Shown here piece by piece: positions 8,126-16,700 of a stretch of DNA of 64,000 nt (positions within the stretch are counted from its first letter, which is position 1; each line of letters opens with the position of its first letter). The translations under genes were made by a program, and so were the position numbers. The notes beneath the pieces are model-generated. The model made no database searches, was not told the origin of the DNA, and was given only the letters and a program-made list of their open reading frames with translations. The stretch spans positions 1-64,000 of the forward strand of contig UQZA01000010.1 of NCBI GenBank assembly GCA_900545515.1, read 5' to 3'. The DNA is from an uncultured Eubacteriales bacterium (GTDB taxonomy: Bacteria; Bacillota; Clostridia; Oscillospirales; Oscillospiraceae).

Positions 8126-8748
8126 TTTGTATTTTTTCGGATTTCCAGGGAACTCCGAACTTATTGCCATATCATATTTGCAATCATTTTGCAGCGTTGG
8201 CAACTCAAAAGGCGGTAGTGTCAAGAGTTATGCGCAAATTTGTTTTTGGCCACTGGTAGAAATCTATTACAGGGGGCGGCTTAACCGCCCCTTGGTTACA
8301 TTTCAGCAGGCAGGACGCAATGGATCAAGGGCGGCGGTACGCCGCTTGCCTTGCCCTTGACGCCTTGCGGCATGGTGCTATTACACGGCCAAGGTTTCCC
8401 CCTCCACCACGTCGTCGCGGACTGCATGTCGTTCGCGACGACTTTTTTTCAAGAAATCACCTCTTACTCATTCCATCGTTCCTCCTCTCCAAATGCGATC
8501 TGCGGGGCTCGCATTTGGCGTTTGGGCGCAGATCTGGAGGTAGCTGCATCTGTACTATTTACAATTGACAAAAATCGGCAATCCTCGAAAAAAGATTGTC
8601 GATTTTTCTTATTCACCATTCACTAATATCGGGGCCGATTTTTAGCGGGCAATTTGGAAAAACCTGGAAAAATGTTGAAATTTGCCAGAATTTGTCCTAT
8701 AATGTGCAGGTCAGGTTTCTTCCTTCTACCAGTGAAACGGGTGAGTCT
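8126..8748. other. Long gap between ssrA and the PAPS-reductase-like gene
   Basis: I see no believable gene in these 620 bases. Short open frames lack ribosome sites and domains. The gap holds three hairpins: GGGGCGG/CCGCCCC near 8273-8293, nested repeats around 8326-8361 (CAAGGGC with GCCCTTG), and a 14 bp stem at 8570-8607. The 3' end of ssrA is a classic integration site, so the gap plus the two following genes may be an inserted segment. No convincing second attachment copy was found. Confidence 0.5.
8570..8607 (+). terminator. 14 bp hairpin ending in a T-run
   Basis: AAAAATCGGCAATC and GATTGTCGATTTTT pair over 14 bp with one G-U, around a 10-base loop. The 3' arm ends in five Ts. It resembles a factor-independent terminator upstream of the IbrA-like gene, though no gene directly before it needs one. 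Confidence 0.55.
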
Positions 8749-10080
8749 ATGCAGCGACAATATTTGAATCAAAATGTATACGAAGCTTTGCAGAGCCGCT
8801 TGCATTTTATATTTCAGGAATTTCAGAACATTTTTGTCTCTTTTTCCGGTGGGAAAGACAGCGGACTGCTTTTGAACCTGGTGCTGGACTTTCGAAAGAA
8901 GTATTACCCCAACCGGCGCATTGGGGTATTTCACCAGGACTTTGAAGCGCAGTATAGCGTCACCACGGAGTATATTGAACGCACCTTTGCCCGCATTGAA
9001 AAGGAGGTGGAGCCATACTGGGTTTGTCTTCCCATGGCTACCCGGACGGCTCTGAGTAACTATGAGATGTACTGGTATCCTTGGGACGATGAAAAGGAGG
9101 AGGCTTGGGTTCGCCCCATGCCAAAGCATCCCTATGTGATCAACCTGCGCAATAACCCCATCACCACCTACCGCTATAAGATGCACCAGGAAGATCTGGC
9201 CCGGCAGTTTTGCCGGTGGTACCGCATGCGCCATGGGAACAAAAAGACCGTGTGCCTTCTGGGGATTCGGGCCGATGAATCCCTCCAGCGCTACCGGGGC
9301 TTTCTTAACCGGAAATGCGGCTACCAAAACACCTGCTGGATCAGCAGCCAATTCAAAAATGTGTGGACCGCATCTCCCATGTACGACTGGACCACCAGCG
9401 ATGTGTGGCACGCCAATGCTGTGTTTCACTATGATTACAACCGCCTCTACGACCTCTATCATATGGCGGGGCTCCGACCCTCCCAAATGCGGGTGGCCTC
9501 CCCCTTCAACGACTACGCCAAGGAGAGTCTGAATCTCTATCGGGTCATTGACCCTCAGATTTGGGTCAAACTGGTGGGGCGCGTGCAGGGCGCAAATTTT
9601 GCCGCCATTTACGGCAAAAGCAAGGCCCTTGGCTACCGAAACATCACCCTGCCCAAGGGGCACACCTGGGAGTCCTACACCCGTTTCCTCCTGGCCACGC
9701 TGCCCGCCCGCCTTCGGAAAAGCTATATGGAGAAATTCCAAACCTCCATCCACTTCTGGCACACCGTGGGCGGTGGTCTGGAGGAGCAAACCATCCAGGA
9801 GCTGGAAGAACACGGCTACGACATCCGCCGCAACGGCGTGTCCAACTACACTCTCATGAAGCATTCCCGGATCATTTTCCTGGGAAAGATCCCGGATCAC
9901 ACCGACGACATCAAATCCACCAAAGACATTCCCAGCTGGAAGCGTATGTGCTTTTGCATCCTGAAAAATGACCATCTCTGCCGTACCATGGGCTTTGGTC
10001 TGACCCGGGAGCAGCAGCGCATGGTGAACAGCCTGAAAGAGAAATATGGAAGGTTAGGTGACCGCTCATGGCGTTTTTAA
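8749..10080 (+). CDS. PAPS-reductase-fold protein, IbrA-like (DUF3440 type)
   Basis: The 443-residue product has the adenine-nucleotide alpha-hydrolase (PP-loop) motif SFSGGKDSG at residues 32-39, as in PAPS reductase and DndC. Later segments LLGIRADESLQRYRG, YDWTTSDVWHAN and GLRPSQMRVASPF match the IbrA/DUF3440 group as I remember it. The family is annotated as phosphoadenosine phosphosulfate reductase, but the true substrate is not known to me. In E. coli IbrA and IbrB were described as regulators of immunoglobulin-binding proteins. I start at 8749 because the long N-terminal extension from 8596 crosses a hairpin and has no ribosome site. The gene overlaps the ParB-like gene by 13 bp, so the two proteins are probably made and used together. 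Confidence 0.85.
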   Translation: MQRQYLNQNVYEALQSRLHFIFQEFQNIFVSFSGGKDSGLLLNLVLDFRKKYYPNRRIGVFHQDFEAQYSVTTEYIERTFARIEKEVEPYWVCLPMATRTALSNYEMYWYPWDDEKEEAWVRPMPKHPYVINLRNNPITTYRYKMHQEDLARQFCRWYRMRHGNKKTVCLLGIRADESLQRYRGFLNRKCGYQNTCWISSQFKNVWTASPMYDWTTSDVWHANAVFHYDYNRLYDLYHMAGLRPSQMRVASPFNDYAKESLNLYRVIDPQIWVKLVGRVQGANFAAIYGKSKALGYRNITLPKGHTWESYTRFLLATLPARLRKSYMEKFQTSIHFWHTVGGGLEEQTIQELEEHGYDIRRNGVSNYTLMKHSRIIFLGKIPDHTDDIKSTKDIPSWKRMCFCILKNDHLCRTMGFGLTREQQRMVNSLKEKYGRLGDRSWRF

Positions 10081-10634
10081 GCCCGGTATACCGGGTGCGC
10101 GCTGTTCCCATCGAGAAAATTGAACCCAATACATACAATCCCAATTCCGTGGCGCCGCCGGAGCTACAGCTCCTGTATGACAGCATCCGGGAGGACGGCT
10201 ACACTATGCCTATCGTCTGCTACCACGACCAAGGGCGGGATATCTACATCATCATTGACGGGTTCCATCGCTACCGGGTGATGCTGGACTATCCGGATAT
10301 CTACCAGCGGGAAGAGGGCAAGCTCCCTGTCTCCGTGGTGGACAAGCCCCTGGACTGCCGGATGGCCAGCACCATCCGCCACAACCGGGCCCGAGGCAGC
10401 CACAACGTAGATCTGATGAGCAACATCATCCAGGAGCTCCACGAGCTGGGCCGCTCCGACGCCTGGATCTCCAAGCACCTGGGGATGGACCGGGATGAAA
10501 TCCTGCGCCTGAAGCAGCTCACAGGCCTCACCGCCCTGTTCCGGGACGTCAAATTCAGCCGGGCCTGGCAGGCTGTGTCGGACGGCCTAAAGGATGAGCC
10601 AGAAGAGGAAGAAGAGCCAGCCCTGTCATTCTAA
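10068..10634 (+). CDS. ParB/sulfiredoxin-fold protein, IbrB-like
   Basis: The 188-residue product has an N-terminal ParB-like domain: VPIEKIEPNTYNPNSV, then LLYDSIREDGYTMPIVCY, then the nucleotide-binding type motif IIIDGFHRYRV (residues 63-73) and TIRHNRARGSHN. This fold uses CTP or ATP in ParB and sulfiredoxin. A C-terminal helical part (residues 115-165, SDAWISKHLGMDRDEILRLKQ) looks like an HTH. The end is very acidic (DEPEEEEEPA). Overlap with the PAPS-reductase-like gene matches the IbrA/IbrB pairing. It may recognise DNA or act as an enzyme on nucleotides, but I cannot tell which. Confidence 0.85.
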   Translation: MAFLSPVYRVRAVPIEKIEPNTYNPNSVAPPELQLLYDSIREDGYTMPIVCYHDQGRDIYIIIDGFHRYRVMLDYPDIYQREEGKLPVSVVDKPLDCRMASTIRHNRARGSHNVDLMSNIIQELHELGRSDAWISKHLGMDRDEILRLKQLTGLTALFRDVKFSRAWQAVSDGLKDEPEEEEEPALSF

Positions 10635-10684
10635 ACGGAGCATAACCCGGCGGCTTTACAACACCATCCCCACGTCATTCACCC

Positions 10685-10722
10685 GCCGTACAGCCTTGAA
10701 CTTGGCTGTACGGCATTTTTTT
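10685..10722 (+). terminator. Terminator of the IbrAB-like operon
   Basis: A perfect 11 bp stem, GCCGTACAGCC/GGCTGTACGGC, with an 8-base loop is followed by ATTTTTTT. Confidence 0.9.
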
Positions 10723-10727
10723 ATAAC

Positions 10728-10759
10728 AGACGCCCGAAGGCCGGAGCCTTCGGGCGTCT
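10728..10759 (-). terminator. Perfect 14 bp hairpin after the first giant protease gene
   Basis: AGACGCCCGAAGGC and GCCTTCGGGCGTCT pair perfectly around the tetraloop CGGA, 30 bp past the protease stop on the minus strand. The minus-strand flank is not U-rich, so it may act as a 3' stabiliser or a shared end with the neighbouring terminator. Confidence 0.65.
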
Positions 10760-10789
10760 TTGGTAGGAAAGGAATGCGTCAGAAAACGC

Positions 10790-13700
10790 TTACGGCTGCT
10801 CTGTCACAGCAGGAGCAATACCAAGGCCATTGATGTCAATGCCATCGCCCAACGTGTCGATGGAAGTGACGTTGCCCTGGAGGTCGAAGCTGTACAGGCG
10901 GTTGGCAGCGTCCGTGACATAGAACAGTTCTCTGCTGCTGTCGTAGGCCATCTCACTCTTGTAGGCATTGGTATTCACAGCCAGATTGGAGATCACCACT
11001 TCAGGTGTACCAGTCAGCGCATGGGTGACTTCATCTGTCGTAATTTTGTACAGGTTGCAGCCATAGTAGTAGCCCTTGCCCAGGAAGTAGACGTCATTGC
11101 CTACTGCCACCACAGCATGGGTGGTGGGGATATCTCTCAGGGTGCTGATGTCCCGGTACCCCGCAGCCCAGTTCAGGCCGCTGGGATCCAGCTTGGACAC
11201 GTCGAACTGGAAGACATAGAAGCCGGAAGTCACGTAAATCATGTGATTGACCGGGTCATAGGACAGGTCATTGCCCATGCTAAAGGTGTTCAGTTTACCG
11301 TAGCTTACAGATTGCTTGGACACCATGTCATAGCGGTACAAGAGAGGCAGGCCGCCGTCATCCAGAAGATACCACAGGTTGTCGCCATCCACGTCAAGGC
11401 CCGAGATGCTTGTGCCGCCAGAGAATTCCGCGATGATCTCGGCCGTCGCGCCGGGTAGCTCAGGATTGAACCTGATCAGCGCGTCCTTCTGAGCAGACAC
11501 GGTGTAGCCCACAGACTGGGGTCCCGTCACATCCACCACTGTGACCTTGCAGGATTTGCTGATGGCCGGGTTCTCCACGCTGGTCACGGTAATATCCACA
11601 ATACCTGTCGCAACGCCGGTAATGGTACCGTTTTCATCCACCGTGGCAATGGTAGGATCGGAAGAGGACCAAGTGACTGCCTGATTGGTAGCATTGGAGG
11701 GGCGAACTCTTGCTGTCAGGGTGATGGTGCCGTCCACAGCTACCCGTGCAGCTTCCTTGTTCAGCAGGATTCCGGTGACACCGCTCTCAGGCAGCTCACT
11801 CTCCTCGGGGATGGCACACAACACGCCCAGATATAGGTCGCCCACCTTGGTTGCGGCCCGGTCCCGGGCAATTGCAGGTTTACCCAAGTTGAGCACCAGA
11901 TCGTTCTCCAGATCAATCATGAACATGCCGGAGTTTTTGCCATAGTAGTCAGTCTTGCACGTAGCGTTCAGATACAGACGACCCGTCGTGAAATCAAAAG
12001 TCATCTGTGCATTGTACCGTGGAGAGCCATAGTAGTTGGAACCCGTATACACCCAAGCGCCGGGGAGCGCCTTCACCAGCGTACAGGCGCCGTTGGTTTT
12101 GTCAATGGTGTACAGGTTGGCATCCTTTACGTAGGAGTCGCTGCCTGCTGCGTACAGGGTTCCCTGATCATCGATGGCCAGAGCAAAGACCTTCTGATCC
12201 AGCTGGTGGAGCTTGGTCACCGCGCCGGTATCCAAATCAATGGAGGCCAGATAGCCCATCTCAGAACCCACCGGGAGGACCAAGCCATACATCGTTGCGG
12301 TGGTGTAGTCGTAGGCCATAGCAGTAACCTGCTCAGTTGCGTAGCCAGAATCGTCCACAGCCAATCCTTCCGCAACACCCTCGTTGAGGATGGCATAGTC
12401 CAGACGCTGGGCGGCATCGACGCGAATGAACTGCAGGTTCACGTTGTAGCCGTAGAAATAGCCATCATAATAGGTGCCAGTGTAGATGTCGTAGTTGCCA
12501 ATGGCCCTCTCCTTCAGCTCGGAGGCTTGCACCGCATAGTCGTACATATCCAGCCAGTAGGAGTAGTACCCACTGCCACCTTCGTCATCGACCGCAAACG
12601 CCGTAAGCTGGCCGGCAGCTGCGTAGACGGTAACCTCCACGGTATCGGTGAAGGGACCGCCCTGCTCCGGGCTCTTATTGCTGATGGACACCGTAACAGT
12701 GGCAGTGCCAACGCCCTGGAAGGTCAGCTTGCCAAACCGGTCCACTGTAACAACGCTTTCGTCCGAGGTGCTCCAGGTTCTGGCCTGCACCGTGGGACGC
12801 AGGGGCGTGGTAACCGTGTTCAGCTGCAGCGTGCCGCCCACCAGCCCGGTAACCGCATCGCCGTTGGTGATCTCAATGCCCTCCACGGGAATCTGCTTGG
12901 TCTCAGGCTCGTTGGTGGGGATGGTGAACATAGCCGTCTGCTCCACACCGTTCTTGCTGCTCACATCGCCGATATCCACAATGGTAGCCTCCAGCTGTCC
13001 GCTCCACTGATTGGTACCAAGGCGGACCAGATAGAGAGGAGACAGGCCGGTGTTCATACAGGGGTTCCAATAAATGTTGCCGGTGTCGTGGTCGTAGGTC
13101 ATGCCGGCGTAATACCAGCCGTCGGCGCCGGAGGAGCCAATCCTTGTGGTGCGCATGGTGTCGCAGTCCACCGTATACAGGTTACCGGACATATCCGCCA
13201 CAATGATGAGTCCATCGGCTGTGACACACATAGCAGGCGTAATGGCAGGACCGCCGATATCGCCGGAGTAGGTACCCAGCAGATCCACAGCGCCGGTATC
13301 CAGGTCAATGATGCCCAGGCCACCGTTGGTGTAATCCACACAGTACATGCGGCCGGTGTTGTAATCAAAGCCCAGGTTGCCAAGCTCTACGCCGATGGTG
13401 CCGCCAATCTTCTCTGGCTCACCAATCACCGTCTCAGCAGGGGTAGCGCCCTTAGTAACCTTGCTGCGGTACAGGACGGATGCAGCGCCAACGCTGCCAT
13501 TCTCATCGGCCAGCATATCAGTGTTGACCGTGTAGACGTAGCCGTTGTAGTATGTGCCGCCCTGCCAGAGCGCCAGACTTTCCGCCGGCGCTCCGTCCAT
13601 ACCGGTGGTTGTCACATACTGCTTGGCAACCTGTGTTACCTGGCCGGGCATTTTGTCAGAATAGGTGACCCAGGACTGGTTGTTATCCGCATTGCTGTAG

Positions 13701-16700
13701 TCCATGATCACATAGCCGTAAATGCCGTCGTTGGAGCCGACCACCTGCAGCTGGCAGGTTGCGGTGCGGTCCACCCATTCGCCGTTTTCACCGCTCCACT
13801 GATCCCAAACCTGGGCAGTGGCGCTGATCTCCACATTGCCTTCGCCTACAGCGGTGACATAGCCGTAAGGATTCACTGTCGCCACCGACTCATCGGAGGA
13901 AGCCCAGGTCACCTTGGCTGCAGCGGCATTCCAGGGTGTCCAGTTGATATCCAGCCGCCTCACCTGGCCCTGGGCCATGGTCAGGCTGGAGGGAGATACA
14001 TTGAATTCAGTGGGGTCTACACCCATGGTGAACAGATCGGACTCCTGGTCTGTCGGAACAAAGAGGCAGGTCTGGCCGCTGGGCCCGTAGGTACCAACCT
14101 CCGTGCACGCACCAGTGGCCAAGTCCACAATGTAGGTCATGCAGACATTGATATACCGGTTGCCGTTGGCAGTCTGGCTGTGGGCATACCAGTACATGTT
14201 GCCGGTGTTGTGATCGTAGCCCATGGACTGGATGACATTGCAGCCAGAGTAATTCAGCTCGTTGACAAAATCCGTGGTAGCCACGTAGGTACACACACCG
14301 TCAACGCCCACGGTGTAGAGCTTGCCTTGGGTATCGATGCCATACAGGCCGCCATCGGTGGTGCAGCCCAACGTCAGCAGCTCTGCGCCATCCTGCGTTC
14401 CTGTGATGGGAGCGATCGGGTCCACAAAGACCTGAGCATTCCATTTTGACATCCAGATCTGGAACAGGGTGTTTTGGCCGTCGTCCTTGCCGTCGCCATC
14501 CTTGTCACCCTCATATTGCCAACCAACGGCAAACAGGGTATCGGTGCCGGTGTGGCTCTGGTAAGGATCCAGGGTCTCAGCATACTGGCCGGAGTAATCC
14601 AGCGCCATATCATACAGGACCCACACGCCCTGGTCGCCGATCTTCTTGCCGTTCTGAGAAACCAGGGTGCTGGCGTTCCAGTAGGTGCTGGTGGGCGTCA
14701 CCAGCATCAGGTCGCCGGTGACGGCGCTCTGGGCCAAGAGGTAGCCATTGACATACTCCGCAGAATAGTAGCGGTTGGTAGAGTCAAAGGTCTCGTTCTT
14801 CGGGTCGGACAGGTCCGCTCTGTTGGCGCTGAACCAGCCGCCTTCCACCACGGCAGCATCGAAGGTCTCGCAGCCATACAGCCGGTCCTTGCTCAGCTGC
14901 TTCAGAGCAGGCGCCATATCAGAGTACTCGCCCAGGTCCAGCACCGCATCAAACTCGGTCTCGTTGCAGGCATAGTCCGCCAGCACAATGGTGAAATCGG
15001 TGCCAAAGCCAGTGATGTCATACTCGGCAGTGTAGGGCTGGCCGGGGACATTATCCACCTCGTACTTGCCCATGATAATGCCATCCGGGTTCACAAAGAT
15101 CACGGCGGCAAGGTTCTGGTTATCCTGGAGGGTCAGAGACAGCAGAATCTTACCGTTCTCGATCCTCAGGCTATCCTGCAGGTCATAGGCGTTGACAATC
15201 TGCGGCTTCTCGTTGTCCAGCGTCACCTGGAAAGAGAAGGAATCGTCCACCTCGTCATCGCCGTCATCCAGCCAAGCCTTGATCTCATAGGTGACCTTGG
15301 TGCCGTCCGGCAGCTTGTTGCCCTCGGCGTCCATGCCATTCCAGACCTCGTTCTCACTGGCCAAGACGTAGAAGGGAATGACCTGCCCGTAGTTGGCGTT
15401 GTAGTAGGACTTTGTAAGCTGATCGCCACTGATGTCAAAGTAAACCTCACCGGTGGCATTGTCTGTAACCGTAAAGCTCATCTTCTTGGCATTCCGAAGC
15501 ATACCAAAGTCAATCTCAGCCAGGGGGTTGGCATAGGAGAACGCATTGTACTCATCGCCGGATCTGCCGTTCCGCAGATAGGGATTGGTGCCCAGCTGCG
15601 TGTTGTTGGTGAAGATCAGGCGCTCATACAGACTGGCGTCGTTGCCCGGCTCGTCAAAGACAGGCGCATCCGACCAATCGCCATAGAATCCAACGAAGGG
15701 CATTTCCAGATCCACACCGCCCTCATCGGCACTGTTCACATAGAGGAAGCCCTCCACATACATACCATTGGGGAAGGAATCCTCCATGTACTGCTTATCA
15801 GCCTCTGTCAGCTCAATGCGAGCCACCAGGGACATGGTCTCCCCGGCAGGAACCGTCACGGTTGTAACGGCCTCCTCGCCAGCAACCTTGGCCAGCAGGT
15901 CCACCGGGACCTCCAGCTCTGCGCAATACGCCGTGATGAGGTCCACATCGGCCTTGTCTGTCTTGCCGTCGCCGTTCACATCGGTATAAGCATAATGGAC
16001 GTTGGCCTCATCCAGCGCCTCCGCGCCGCTCACATGGCGCAGCAGCACACGGGCATCCGCCGTGGTGATCTTGCCATCGTCATTGAAGTCATACTTCAGA
16101 ACGTTCGATTCCTGGTTACGATAGACGGTCACATTCCCATCCAAGGCATAGGGAGCATTGGCAATGAATGCACCGGCATACAGGGTCTCCGTGAGGACCG
16201 AAGCATCAAAGGTATAAGTCAGGTCCTTGTCAGAAGACATGTTGTTAATCTCAAAGCCGAACTCATATGTGCCGGTTCTGGCGTCGTCGTCGCCAAATTC
16301 ACCCTTGGGGCGGCCCTCCACCGCATCGCGGCTGCTCAGATAGCCATCCGAGGTGGTGGCCTTCACCAGATCCACAAGGCCTGCACCTTGGGCTCTGGGA
16401 GAATACTCCAGCTCGCCCTCCATCACCGGGTTGGCAGTGCTCATCATGAGATTTGCCGCCACCTGGCGCAGCTCAGCTTCCTCATAGTCGTAGTGCTCCC
16501 GCAGATACTGCATCAGCACAGCCATGGCGCCGGTTACCTGAGGAGTGGCCATGGAGGTACCGCTCATTTCGCCGTAGTAGGAGCCGGCCAGGGAAGGATC
16601 TCTCGTGGAGTAGATGCCGCCGCCCACACCTGCAATCTCAGGCTTCAGCTTCAGGTCAGGGGTGACGCCCCAGGAGGAGAAGGAGCTGATGGTCTTCTCC

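Noticed and set aside
8078..8409. CCTCCACCA of the tmRNA end repeated at 8401-8409 as a possible attachment site
   Set aside because: Only nine bases are shared and no integrase gene is present, so it could be chance.
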